Below are positions 29,077 to 37,611 of a stretch of 64,000 nucleotides of DNA, one piece after another; the stretch's first letter is position 1; each line of letters begins with the position of its first letter. The notes under the pieces are model-generated. The model did no database searches. It worked only from the letters and a program-made list of their open reading frames with translations, and was not told where the DNA came from. The DNA is taken from contig NZ_JAVCWH010000002.1 in NCBI RefSeq assembly GCF_030846195.1, positions 124,001-188,000 of the forward strand. Reading direction: 5' to 3'. This stretch comes from Paracoccus yibinensis (lineage in GTDB: Bacteria; Pseudomonadota; Alphaproteobacteria; Rhodobacterales; Rhodobacteraceae). The translations under genes and the position numbers were made by a program.

Positions 29077-29493
29077 ATGCTGAAGCACAGGGGCTTTCCG
29101 GGACGCCTTCCCGGCACCGATTTCCAGTTCGTCATCCGCCGCGAGAATCGCAAGAAGGGCGCGACGCCCATCACCCGACGCGAACGATTCCGCGACCGCA
29201 AGCCCGCCGACCGCCGCGCCGACGCGGGCTTCCTCGCAGCCCTGATCGAACATTTCGGTGAGGAACCTTTCGTCCGCGGCAATCTTGACGCGGGCCGGCT
29301 GGGCTGGCTGATCGGGCGCGAGGTGAAGGCTGTCGGACCTTTCGACCCGGCCGATTACGATCAGTTGCTGCAAGTGGACATGGCCGCGGCCGAGGCCTCG
29401 TTTCCCGAGCTTTTCGCCCCCGACAGCCCGCCCGACTTCGGCTGGGACGACGACGGTTGGGACGATGGCGACGACGACGACGTGGATCGTTGA
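29077..29493 (+). CDS. Conserved hypothetical protein with acidic tail
   Basis: 138 residues. The N-terminal half is basic (FVIRRENRKKGATPITRRER, RDRKPADRR), the middle is mixed (GFLAALIEHFGEEPFVRGNL), and the C-terminus is strongly acidic with runs of Asp. The strong charge separation suggests a small nucleic-acid- or protein-binding factor, but no known family was recognised. No signal peptide or membrane segment is seen. It lies between the pccB-linked lipoprotein and two further small lipoproteins. Confidence 0.6.
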   Translation: MLKHRGFPGRLPGTDFQFVIRRENRKKGATPITRRERFRDRKPADRRADAGFLAALIEHFGEEPFVRGNLDAGRLGWLIGREVKAVGPFDPADYDQLLQVDMAAAEASFPELFAPDSPPDFGWDDDGWDDGDDDDVDR

Positions 29494-29623
29494 AGATGCG
29501 CAACTTGCTGCCTAGGGCCTTGATCTCACACCCATGTCAGTTTGACGCGCCCCTGGGCTATGCGATAGTCGGGTATCACCTTCCACTGGCCGTTTGCGCG
29601 GCCCACTATACAGGCAACTTTCC

Positions 29624-29866
29624 ATGCAGACTTCGCTGTTCACCCGCGTCGCCGCCGGCGCTTTCGTTCTTCTTGGCCTGGCTGCCTGCCAGCAGGGCTA
29701 TGGCACCGCAGGCATCTCGCCCGACGCGCAGCGTGCGGCAGGCGGTGCCGTCGCCGGTGCGGTCATCGCCAAGGCCCTGGACGAGGATCTGGCAACCGGC
29801 GCGGCCATTGGTGCCGTGGGCGGCGCGCTGTGCGACGACGCCGGCGTCTGCCAGCGTCGTTACTGA
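29624..29866 (+). CDS. Small glycine-zipper lipoprotein (copy 1)
   Basis: 80 residues. Signal RVAAGAFVLLGLAAC with a proper lipobox (LAAC), then an Ala/Gly-rich segment AAGGAVAGAVIAKAL of the glycine-zipper type, ending GGALCDDAGVCQRRY. Probably anchored in a cell-envelope membrane. The ATG at 29624 was chosen because the signal begins there; an upstream in-frame ATG at 29594 is less likely. It is paralogous to the next gene. Confidence 0.72.
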   Translation: MQTSLFTRVAAGAFVLLGLAACQQGYGTAGISPDAQRAAGGAVAGAVIAKALDEDLATGAAIGAVGGALCDDAGVCQRRY

Positions 29867-29923
29867 ACCTGACCGGCTGGATCGGCGTTCCGGTCCAGCC
29901 AATCACCTGACAGGAAAACAGAC

Positions 29924-30136
29924 ATGTCCAAGTTCCTTGCCATTGCCGCTCTTGTCGGCGCGAGTGCCGTTGCCGGCTGCACCCAGGGCATCAACCCGAC
30001 CGACACCGACCGCGCGCTTATCGGCGCGGGCGTCGGTGCCACCGTTGCCAGCGTCAGCGGCCGCAATGTCGTCAAGGGTGCCGCCATCGGGGGCGCTGGC
30101 GGCGTCCTGTGCGACGACGTGGGCCTGTGCCAATAA
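29924..30136 (+). CDS. Small glycine-zipper lipoprotein (copy 2)
   Basis: 70 residues. Signal MSKFLAIAALVGASAVAGC with lipobox VAGC, then RALIGAGVGATVASVSGRNV and the ending GGVLCDDVGLCQ, nearly the same tail as the preceding lipoprotein. The two look like an old tandem duplication. A terminator follows 44 nt downstream, separating them from pccA. No function known. Confidence 0.75.
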   Translation: MSKFLAIAALVGASAVAGCTQGINPTDTDRALIGAGVGATVASVSGRNVVKGAAIGGAGGVLCDDVGLCQ

Positions 30137-30179
30137 CGACCTGATCCCGGCGCGTTCGTTGCGCCGTGATGTTTCGATT

Positions 30180-30214
30180 GCCGCCCGGGGCCACGCGCCC
30201 TTGGGCGGCTTTTT
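30180..30214 (+). terminator. Rho-independent terminator before pccA
   Basis: GCCGCCC (30180-30186) pairs perfectly with GGGCGGC (30203-30209), followed by five T residues. It ends the small lipoprotein transcript 25 nt before the pccA ATG, so pccA must have its own promoter or be fed by read-through. Confidence 0.8.
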
Positions 30215-30238
30215 CATGCCTGGCCGGGGGGGCCGCCC

Positions 30239-32236
30239 ATGTTCAAGAAGATCCTGATCGCCAACCGGGGCGAGATCGCCTGCCGCGTCATCAAGACCGC
30301 CCGCAAGATGGGCATCGCGACCGTTGCCGTCTATTCCGACGCCGACCGCAACGCGCTGCATGTGAAAATGGCCGACGAGGCCGTCCATATCGGCCCGCCT
30401 CCCGCCAACCAGTCCTATATCGTGATCGACAAGATCATGGACGCGATCCGCCAGACCGGAGCCGAGGCCGTCCATCCCGGATACGGCTTCCTGTCCGAGA
30501 ACATGAAGTTCGCCGAGGCGCTTGAGCGCGAGGGCGTCACCTTCGTCGGCCCGCCTTCGCCCGCCATCGAGGCCATGGGCGACAAGATCACCTCGAAGAA
30601 GATCGCGCAGGAAGCGGGCGTTTCCACCGTGCCGGGTTACATGGGCCTGATCGCCGATGCCGAGGAAGCGGTTCGGATCAGCGACCAGATCGGCTATCCT
30701 GTGATGATCAAGGCCTCCGCTGGCGGCGGGGGCAAGGGGATGCGCATCGCCTGGACCGCGCAAGAGGCACGCGAGGGCTTCGAGAGTTCCCGCAACGAGG
30801 CCGCCAGCAGCTTCGGCGACGACCGCATCTTCATCGAGAAATTCGTGACGCAGCCGCGCCACATCGAGATCCAGGTCCTGGCCGACAAGCACGGCAACGC
30901 GGTCTATCTGCACGAGCGCGAATGCTCGATCCAGCGGCGCAACCAGAAGGTCATCGAGGAGGCGCCCTCGCCCTTCCTGGACTCGGCGACACGCAAGGCA
31001 ATGGGCGAACAGGCGGTCGCGCTTGCCAAGGCCGTGGGCTATACCAGCGCGGGCACGGTGGAATTCATCGTGGACGGGCAGAAGAACTTCTACTTCCTGG
31101 AAATGAACACCCGGCTCCAGGTGGAACATCCGGTGACGGAACTGATCACCGGCATCGACCTGGTGGAGCAGATGATCCGGGTCGCGGCCGGCGAGCCCCT
31201 GCCCTTTGCCCAAGGCGACCTGAAGATCAACGGCTGGGCCATGGAAAGCCGCCTTTACGCCGAGGATCCCTATCGCAATTTCCTGCCCTCGATCGGGCGG
31301 CTGACCCGCTATCGTCCCCCGGCCGAGGTGGTCGAGGCCGACCATGTGGTCCGCAACGATACGGGCGTCTTCGAGGGCGGCGAGATCAGCATGTTCTATG
31401 ACCCCATGATTGCCAAGCTCTGCACCTGGGCGCCGTCGCGGAGCGAGGCCATTCAGGCGATGCGCGTGGCCCTGGATGAGTTCGAGGTCGAGGGCATCGG
31501 CCACAACCTGCCGTTCCTGTCCGCCGTGATGGACCACCCGAAATTCGTGTCTGGCGACATCACCACGGCCTTCATCGCCGAGGAATATCCCGAGGGCTTC
31601 CAGGGTGCCTCGCTGCCCGATGACGAACTGGGCCGCGTGGCCGCCGCGGCATCGGCCATGCATCGTGTGGCCGAGATCCGCCGCACCCGGATCAGCGGGC
31701 GTCTGGACAACCACGAACGCCGCGTGGGCGAAAACTGGGTGGTCTTCGTCAATGGCCGTGAAATCCCCGCGCGCATCCGCGCCGACCGCGACGGCGCGAC
31801 GGTCGCCGTGAACGGCCGCGAGTTGCGCGTGGAAAGCGACTGGAAGCCCGGCCAGACCCTGGCGCGGCTGCGGGTCGATGGCCGCCCGCTGGTCATGAAG
31901 GTGGACAAGATCCCTGCCGGGTTCCGCCTGCGGACGCGCGGCGCGGACCTCAAGGTCCAGGTCCGTCGCCCGCGCACGGCCGAGTTGGTGCGGCTGATGC
32001 CGGAAAAGCTGCCGCCCGACACCTCGAAGTTCCTTCTTTGCCCGATGCCGGGGCTGGTGGTCCGCATCAACGTCGCCCCCGGCGACGAGGTGCAGGAAGG
32101 TCAGGCCCTTGCCACGGTCGAGGCGATGAAGATGGAGAACATCCTGCGCGCCGAACGTAAGGCCGTCGTGAAGTCGGTCAACGCCGAGGCGGGCCAAAGC
32201 CTCAAGGTTGATGATGTGATCATGGAATTCGAATAA
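30239..32236 (+). CDS. pccA: Propionyl-CoA carboxylase alpha subunit (biotin carboxylase and biotin carrier)
   Basis: 665 residues. The N-terminal biotin carboxylase starts MFKKILIANRGEIACRVIKT. The ATP-grasp part has the glycine-rich loop MIKASAGGGGKGMR near 160 and HIEIQVLADKHGNAV near 205; EMNTRLQVEHPVTELITG is near 290. A BT-type linker domain spans about 450-590. The C-terminal biotinyl domain has EAMKMEN, with the biotinylated Lys at about 631. It loads CO2 onto biotin for PccB. An alternative is another acyl-CoA carboxylase, but the neighbouring mutase gene favours propionyl-CoA. Confidence 0.96.
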   Translation: MFKKILIANRGEIACRVIKTARKMGIATVAVYSDADRNALHVKMADEAVHIGPPPANQSYIVIDKIMDAIRQTGAEAVHPGYGFLSENMKFAEALEREGVTFVGPPSPAIEAMGDKITSKKIAQEAGVSTVPGYMGLIADAEEAVRISDQIGYPVMIKASAGGGGKGMRIAWTAQEAREGFESSRNEAASSFGDDRIFIEKFVTQPRHIEIQVLADKHGNAVYLHERECSIQRRNQKVIEEAPSPFLDSATRKAMGEQAVALAKAVGYTSAGTVEFIVDGQKNFYFLEMNTRLQVEHPVTELITGIDLVEQMIRVAAGEPLPFAQGDLKINGWAMESRLYAEDPYRNFLPSIGRLTRYRPPAEVVEADHVVRNDTGVFEGGEISMFYDPMIAKLCTWAPSRSEAIQAMRVALDEFEVEGIGHNLPFLSAVMDHPKFVSGDITTAFIAEEYPEGFQGASLPDDELGRVAAAASAMHRVAEIRRTRISGRLDNHERRVGENWVVFVNGREIPARIRADRDGATVAVNGRELRVESDWKPGQTLARLRVDGRPLVMKVDKIPAGFRLRTRGADLKVQVRRPRTAELVRLMPEKLPPDTSKFLLCPMPGLVVRINVAPGDEVQEGQALATVEAMKMENILRAERKAVVKSVNAEAGQSLKVDDVIMEFE

Positions 32237-32250
32237 CCCGCAGGTCCTGG

Positions 32251-32841
32251 ATGCCACCCTTCGACAACTATCTCAGCCCCCAGGCGCAGCAGGCGGTCAT
32301 CGCCGGGCTGTTCCTGGCGGTGGGATGGTGGGTCGTCGCCTTCCAGAACCGCAGGCGCGATGCGAACCTGCGGGCGGAACGGGTGCGGGATGTCCAGCGG
32401 GCGGTCTTTGCCGAGATCCGGGCCTATCTTGCAGTGCTGCGGCGCGACAACGTGGGGGAATACGGTGCGCGCATCAAGGAACGCATCCTGACCGAGCCGG
32501 GCTTCTTCCCGGTCATCCCGACCGAGCATAACGACGCGGTCTTTCGCGCCATCATCGGCGATATTCATGTGCTGCCGCGCGACACGGTGGATCCGGTGGT
32601 GCTGTATTACAGCCAGTTGAACGCGATCGCGGCGATGATCAGCGATCTGCGGGAACTGGATGTCGCGAAGATCGGGGCCGAACGCGCGGCCGGGATGTAT
32701 CACGACTATATCTCGATGAAGATTGAGGCGCTTGAACTGGGGGACAGCGCCCTGGAGGCGATCCGCGCGAATCTGGATGGTCGGGGCGCGGCTTACCGCA
32801 AGAAGATCAATAGCCCGGCTTCGGGCCGGTCCGGCCAGTGA
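32251..32841 (+). CDS. Membrane-anchored hypothetical protein
   Basis: 196 residues. A single N-terminal membrane segment (AVIAGLFLAVGWWVVAFQ, about 15-32) is followed by a soluble, mostly helical domain with RDVQRAVFAEIRAYLAVLRR and VVLYYSQLNAIAAMISDLRE. No enzyme motif is recognised. It starts 15 nt after the pccA stop, so is probably co-transcribed with it. Confidence 0.65.
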   Translation: MPPFDNYLSPQAQQAVIAGLFLAVGWWVVAFQNRRRDANLRAERVRDVQRAVFAEIRAYLAVLRRDNVGEYGARIKERILTEPGFFPVIPTEHNDAVFRAIIGDIHVLPRDTVDPVVLYYSQLNAIAAMISDLRELDVAKIGAERAAGMYHDYISMKIEALELGDSALEAIRANLDGRGAAYRKKINSPASGRSGQ

Positions 32842-32930
32842 TCGGGGGCGGATTGTAGGATGTCGTGCTCATGTCGAACCTCATTGTCCCTGTTTCCAAA
32901 TATAGGTGGGGCTCTTCCGGTTTTCAACGC

Positions 32931-33434
32931 TCATGGCGCCAGTCCCGCCCGGCCGATTTCCTGGCGGCGCAACGGCAGCTTGTCGATGGCGCGGCTGATT
33001 TCGCGCACGTCCCAGGGCAGCGGGCGGCGTTGCTTGACCTGCCCGTCCTTGTCGATGATGACCAGCGAGAAGCCGCGCGGATGCAGTTGCTGGCGCCAGG
33101 CGCTGTTTGCCTGCGGGTCGCTGTCGGTGATGACCACCACGTCGCGTTCGATCAGGGCAGTGTCGCCAGCCTCCAATGCACGCATCTGTTCGCGAAAGGC
33201 GGGGTCGTTGGGCGTATCGGCAAAGACCACGACAGGGCGGGCCGTCCACAGGAAATCGGCCGGCTTTGTATCAGCCGCGGGCAGGATGCGCAGTTCGGGC
33301 CGCGCCGGTTCCGGTGCGGGCGTGGCAACTTCCTCGGGGCTGGCAGGCTGGGTGGCGACGGCCGGCGGAGGCGCCTCTCGGGCCGGACCCATTGCGGCAA
33401 GCATCATCGCAACCATCAGGAATTTCAACTTCAT
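32931..33434 (-). CDS. DUF4174 domain protein, exported
   Basis: 167 residues. A signal-like N-terminus MKLKFLMVAMMLAAMGPA leads into a Pro/Ala-rich linker (about 20-50) and then the DUF4174 domain: DFLWTARPVVVFADTPNDP, RDVVVITDSDP, LHPRGFSLVIIDKDGQVKQR and the ending PWDVREISRAIDKLPLRRQE. The thioredoxin-like alternation of strands is apparent, but no CxxC is present. Probably periplasmic. It lies antisense between pccA and the mutase gene. Confidence 0.8.
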   Translation of the reverse strand: MKLKFLMVAMMLAAMGPAREAPPPAVATQPASPEEVATPAPEPARPELRILPAADTKPADFLWTARPVVVFADTPNDPAFREQMRALEAGDTALIERDVVVITDSDPQANSAWRQQLHPRGFSLVIIDKDGQVKQRRPLPWDVREISRAIDKLPLRRQEIGRAGLAP

Positions 33435-33491
33435 CGGCGCCCCTCTCTGCCCTGAATATAGGGCGGACCGCGCCGTGCGAAAGGATCAACC

Positions 33492-35627
33492 ATGACGAAA
33501 CCCACGCTGGATGACTGGCAGAAGATGGCGGCGAAAGAGCTGAAGGGTGCCGACCCCGACAGCCTGACCTGGAACACGCTGGAAGGCATTCCGGTCAAGC
33601 CGCTTTACACCGAAGCCGACCTTGAGGGCCTGGACCACCTGGGCAGCCTGCCGGGCATCGCGCCCTTCACCCGCGGCCCCCGCGCCACGATGTATGCGGG
33701 CCGACCCTGGACCATCCGGCAATATGCGGGCTTTTCCACGGCCGAGGAATCGAACGCCTTCTATCGCAAGGCGCTTGCCGCCGGGCAGCAGGGCGTGTCG
33801 GTGGCCTTCGACCTGGCGACGCACCGGGGCTATGACAGCGACCATCCCCGCGTGGTGGGCGATGTCGGCAAGGCGGGCGTCGCCATCGATTCGGTGGAGG
33901 ACATGAAGATCCTGTTCGACGGCATCCCGCTGGACAAGGTTTCGGTGTCCATGACCATGAACGGCGCGGTGATCCCGATCCTGGCGAACTTCATCGTCAC
34001 CGGAGAGGAGCAGGGCCATTCCCGCGCGGTCCTGTCGGGCACGATCCAGAACGACATCCTCAAGGAGTTCATGGTCCGCAACACCTATATCTATCCGCCC
34101 GAGCCTTCGATGCGGATCATCGCGGACATCATCGAATACACGTCGAACGAGATGCCCAAGTTCAACTCGATCTCGATTTCCGGCTATCACATGCAGGAAG
34201 CGGGCGCGAACCTGGTGCAGGAACTGGCCTATACGCTGGCCGACGGGCGCGAATACGTGCGCGCGGCGTTGAAGGCGGGCATGGACGTGGACCAGTTCGC
34301 GGGGCGGCTGTCCTTCTTCTTTGCCATCGGCATGAACTTCTTCATGGAGATCGCCAAGCTGCGCGCGGCGCGGCTGCTGTGGCACCGGATCATGACCGAG
34401 TTCGCCCCGAAGAAGGCCAGCAGCCTGATGCTGCGGACGCATTGCCAGACTTCGGGCGTCAGCTTGCAGGAACAGGATCCCTACAACAACGTGATCCGCA
34501 CCGCCTATGAGGCGATGTCTGCGGCGCTTGGCGGCACGCAGTCGCTGCACACCAACGCCCTGGACGAGGCCATCGCCCTGCCGACCGAGTTTTCCGCGCG
34601 CATTGCCCGCAACACCCAGCTGATCCTGCAAGAAGAAACCGGCATCACCCATGTCGTCGATCCGCTGGCGGGGTCCTATTACATCGAAAGCCTGACGGCC
34701 GAACTGGCCGAAAAGGCCTGGGCGCTGATCGAGGAGGTCGAGGAACTGGGCGGCATGACCAAGGCTGTCGCCACCGGCATGCCCAAGCTGCGGATCGAGG
34801 AAACCGCCGCCCGCCGCCAGGCCCAGATCGACCGGGGCGAGGAGGTGATCGTCGGCGTCAACAAGTACCGCAAGGACAAGGAAGACCCGATCGACATCCT
34901 GGACATCGACAACATGAAGGTCCGCGACGCCCAGATCGCGCGCCTGACCCGCATCCGCCAGACGCGGGATGAAAGCGCCTGCCAGCACGCGCTTGACGAA
35001 ATCACCCGCCGCGCCCGCGAGGGCGGCAACCTGCTAGAGGCCGCCGTCGAGGCCGCCCGCGCCCGTGCAACCGTCGGAGAGATCAGCATGGCGATGGAAA
35101 AGGAATGGGGCCGCCACCGGGCCGAGGTGAAGACCCTGGCCGGTGTCTATGGCGCGGCCTACGAGGGGGACGAGGGCTTCGCGCAGATCCAGCGCGACGT
35201 GGAAACCTTCGCCGAGGAAGAAGGCCGCCGTCCCCGGATGCTGGTCGTCAAGATGGGCCAGGACGGCCACGACCGCGGCGCCAAGGTCATCGCCACGGCC
35301 TTTGCCGATATCGGCTTTGACGTGGACGTAGGCCCCCTGTTCCAGACGCCCGAGGAAGCGGCGCAGGACGCCGTGGACAACGACGTGCATGTGGTAGGCA
35401 TCAGCTCGCAGGCGGCGGGGCACAAGACCCTGGCGCCGAAGTTGATCGAGGCGCTGAAGGCGCAGGGCGCGGGCGACATCCTGGTCATCTGCGGCGGCGT
35501 GATCCCGCAGCAGGACTATGATTATCTGCGGGACGCCGGGGTCAAGGCGATCTTCGGGCCGGGGACCAACATTCCCCAGGCCGCCGCCGACATCCTGCGG
35601 CTGATCCGGGAAAACCGCGCCGCCTGA
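33492..35627 (+). CDS. Methylmalonyl-CoA mutase
   Basis: 711 residues, a single-chain adenosylcobalamin mutase converting (R)-methylmalonyl-CoA to succinyl-CoA; with PccAB it completes propionyl-CoA assimilation. The TIM-barrel part includes [20 protein letters not shown] near residue 57-76 and [20 protein letters not shown] near 353-372. The C-terminal B12-binding domain has [18 protein letters not shown], with the lower ligand His at 593, and [14 protein letters not shown]. Length is normal. The RBS is modest; the ATG is at 33492. Confidence 0.97.
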   Translation: MTKPTLDDWQKMAAKELKGADPDSLTWNTLEGIPVKPLYTEADLEGLDHLGSLPGIAPFTRGPRATMYAGRPWTIRQYAGFSTAEESNAFYRKALAAGQQGVSVAFDLATHRGYDSDHPRVVGDVGKAGVAIDSVEDMKILFDGIPLDKVSVSMTMNGAVIPILANFIVTGEEQGHSRAVLSGTIQNDILKEFMVRNTYIYPPEPSMRIIADIIEYTSNEMPKFNSISISGYHMQEAGANLVQELAYTLADGREYVRAALKAGMDVDQFAGRLSFFFAIGMNFFMEIAKLRAARLLWHRIMTEFAPKKASSLMLRTHCQTSGVSLQEQDPYNNVIRTAYEAMSAALGGTQSLHTNALDEAIALPTEFSARIARNTQLILQEETGITHVVDPLAGSYYIESLTAELAEKAWALIEEVEELGGMTKAVATGMPKLRIEETAARRQAQIDRGEEVIVGVNKYRKDKEDPIDILDIDNMKVRDAQIARLTRIRQTRDESACQHALDEITRRAREGGNLLEAAVEAARARATVGEISMAMEKEWGRHRAEVKTLAGVYGAAYEGDEGFAQIQRDVETFAEEEGRRPRMLVVKMGQDGHDRGAKVIATAFADIGFDVDVGPLFQTPEEAAQDAVDNDVHVVGISSQAAGHKTLAPKLIEALKAQGAGDILVICGGVIPQQDYDYLRDAGVKAIFGPGTNIPQAAADILRLIRENRAA

Positions 35628-35648
35628 GTCTTGCGTGCCGCGATCACA

Positions 35649-35698
35649 GGGGGGCTGTCTGCCCCCCTGCACCCCCCGAGGATATTTGAACCAAGGCA
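35649..35698 (+). repeat. Intergenic hairpin-tail element, copy 1
   Basis: GGGGGGC TGTCT GCCCCCC forms a perfect 7-bp stem (35649-35667), followed by a tail containing CACCCCCCGAGGATATTT. It lies between the mutase gene and the glycosyltransferase. The same architecture recurs at 38930 and, inverted, at 50141. Confidence 0.6.
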
Positions 35699-35757
35699 AA
35701 GGACGTTGCCTTGGCTTTGACGCTGTGAAACGGTGCGGCCAAGCAAGGGGAAAGACG

Positions 35758-36573
35758 ATGGAAGCGCCGGCAATCAAGCAGATCATCTGCATCAAGTGGG
35801 GCACGAAGTTCGGGCCGGAATACGTCAACCGCCTGCATGGGATGATCCGCCGCAACATCACCCCGCCCTTCCGGCTGTTCTGCTTCACCGATGACGGCGC
35901 AGGCCTGCATCCCGACATCGCCGTCCGTCCCCTGCCCGTCTTCGAATACAAGGCGCCGGTCACGAACCGCGGGCAGTGGCCCAAGTCGCGACTGTGGGGC
36001 GACCTGGGCGACGTGACGGGCGTGGTGCTGTTTCTGGACCTTGACGTGATCATCACGGGAAACCTGGACCCGTTCTTCACCTTCGGCGACCCCGACGACA
36101 CGATTTTGGGCCGTAACCCGAACACGCCGCTGGAAAAGCTGGGCCAGACCTCGGTCTATCGGATGCGGGTGGGCAAGCTGGCGCCCCTGCAGGACATCTT
36201 CCGCGCCGATCCGCAGGGCATTGCCGAGAAATACAGGTTCGAGCAGCGGTTCGTCACCCACAACGCGCCCGGAGGTGTCAAGTTCTGGCCGCGCGGCTGG
36301 CTGGCGCATTTCCGCATGCATTCGATCCCGCCTTTCCCGCTGAACTACTTCATCGAACCCAGGGTGCCCCGCAACAGCCGGATCGTGATCTTCGCGGGCC
36401 ATCTCAATCCGCCCGAGGCCATCGCCGGCCGCTGGCGGGACGATCACGAACACTGCCCGCCGCTGGATCACCTGCGCGCCGCCTTCAACGGCCAGAGGCG
36501 CGAAAGCCTGCCCCGGCACCTGCGCCATTACCTGCTGCCCGCGACCTGGGTGAAAGATCTGTGGCGCGAGTAG
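35758..36573 (+). CDS. GT-A type glycosyltransferase-like protein (family 8-like)
   Basis: 271 residues. Start KQIICIKWGTKFGPEYVNRL leads into LFCFTDDGAGLHPD and a DxD-type nucleotide-sugar/metal motif in VVLFLDLDVIITGNLD near residue 88. Further along, FEQRFVTHNAPGGVKFWPRG resembles the acceptor region of family 8 enzymes. No membrane segment is seen. The ATG at 35758 follows GGGGAAAG. It is followed by the HEPN-like gene after one base. Donor and acceptor are unknown. Confidence 0.75.
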   Translation: MEAPAIKQIICIKWGTKFGPEYVNRLHGMIRRNITPPFRLFCFTDDGAGLHPDIAVRPLPVFEYKAPVTNRGQWPKSRLWGDLGDVTGVVLFLDLDVIITGNLDPFFTFGDPDDTILGRNPNTPLEKLGQTSVYRMRVGKLAPLQDIFRADPQGIAEKYRFEQRFVTHNAPGGVKFWPRGWLAHFRMHSIPPFPLNYFIEPRVPRNSRIVIFAGHLNPPEAIAGRWRDDHEHCPPLDHLRAAFNGQRRESLPRHLRHYLLPATWVKDLWRE

Positions 36574-36574
36574 C

Positions 36575-37096
36575 ATGAGCCTGCCGCGCGCGCCCGATCG
36601 CCTGCCCGACGAGATGGCGGCGGCCATCGGTCACGCCATCGCCGGATTCGGCTTTCTGGAGGAAGCGTTGAAACGCGCCATCTTCTCGCTGACGCGCCGC
36701 CAGCTGGGCGAGGAGGTCAGCGAACGCGCCTTGCAGGACTGGCTGCGCCGGATCGAGGAGATCGCCGACGATACCCTGGGCACGCTGATCGACAGCTTCG
36801 CCGCCGCCATGAAGCAGGCCGGCGTGGAAGGGCGCGAAGGCTTGTCGGCTGACCTGCGCGCCATCCGGCTGAAGCGGAACCTGCTGTGCCACGCATCCTG
36901 GCGGCCGGGCAGCAAGCCGGGCCACTGGCACCCCACCTTCATCAATACCCGAGGCGAGCGTTACCCGGACGAGATGGATCCGGCGGCTGTTCACGCCATC
37001 CACGCCGACACGCTGTCTGCCGCCCGGCGCGTGGTGTCGATCATGCGCAAGACGGGAATCGACGGCGAATGGGCGGGATTTGAGGACAACCCGTGA
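36575..37096 (+). CDS. Hypothetical helical protein with a HEPN-like motif
   Basis: 173 residues, predominantly helical (FGFLEEALKRAIFSLTRRQL, LRRIEEIADDTLGTLIDSF). It contains RLKRNLLCHASW, where RNLLCH fits the R-x4-H signature of HEPN domains, RNA-processing or RNase folds often found in toxins and stress proteins. The motif sits after a long helical region, as in HEPN proteins. No partner antitoxin is visible; the downstream neighbour is a membrane methyltransferase-like protein, overlapping by one base (TGATG). Family membership is a suggestion only. Confidence 0.5.
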   Translation: MSLPRAPDRLPDEMAAAIGHAIAGFGFLEEALKRAIFSLTRRQLGEEVSERALQDWLRRIEEIADDTLGTLIDSFAAAMKQAGVEGREGLSADLRAIRLKRNLLCHASWRPGSKPGHWHPTFINTRGERYPDEMDPAAVHAIHADTLSAARRVVSIMRKTGIDGEWAGFEDNP

Positions 37097-37539
37097 TGAG
37101 AATGACCGCAGATTATCCGAAGATCTGGCTTGCCGGCTTCGTGCTGGCAGGGTGGCTGGCCGGGCGTCTTGCGCCGCATGGTCCCGGATGGCTTGCAGGC
37201 TGGGGCCTGGTGCTGGCCTTGGCCGGGCTGGCGCTGATGATATGGGCGGGATGGACCATGCGCCGGGCGCATACGACCGTCGATCCCCATGGCCAGCCGC
37301 GCCATCTGGTGACGTCCGGGCCTTTCCGGCTGTCGCGCAATCCGATCTATGTCGCCGATGCGATGATCCTGGCGGGGTTGTGTCTGGCTTTCCGCGCCCC
37401 TCTGGCAGCCGTGCCGCTGGTGGCAGGGTTCGTCCTGGTCATCTCGGCCCGCTTCATCCCGCACGAGGAGCGGCGGCTGGCCCAGGCCTTTCCCGATGCA
37501 TTCGCGGCATACCGGCAGCGCACGCGCCGCTGGCTGTGA
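37096..37539 (+). CDS. Isoprenylcysteine carboxyl methyltransferase-family membrane protein
   Basis: 147 residues with four hydrophobic segments. The family signature is in the second half: LVTSGPFRLSRNPIYVADAM and FIPHEERRLAQAFPDAFAAY, the SAM-binding region of ICMT/PEMT-like methyltransferases. Bacterial members are mostly uncharacterised. The ATG at 37096 overlaps the preceding stop as TGATG; a GTG three bases upstream is an alternative. Confidence 0.85.
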   Translation: MRMTADYPKIWLAGFVLAGWLAGRLAPHGPGWLAGWGLVLALAGLALMIWAGWTMRRAHTTVDPHGQPRHLVTSGPFRLSRNPIYVADAMILAGLCLAFRAPLAAVPLVAGFVLVISARFIPHEERRLAQAFPDAFAAYRQRTRRWL

Positions 37540-37611
37540 CCGCGCCCTTTCGCGCGTTGCATGACGGCGCGCGCCGCGCTAACAGCGGACGACCTTACGC
37601 AAGAGGCCTTC

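Noticed and set aside
29903..32257. 784-residue minus-strand frame over pccA
   Set aside because: Antisense shadow; pccA on the plus strand has complete biotin carboxylase and biotinyl motifs.
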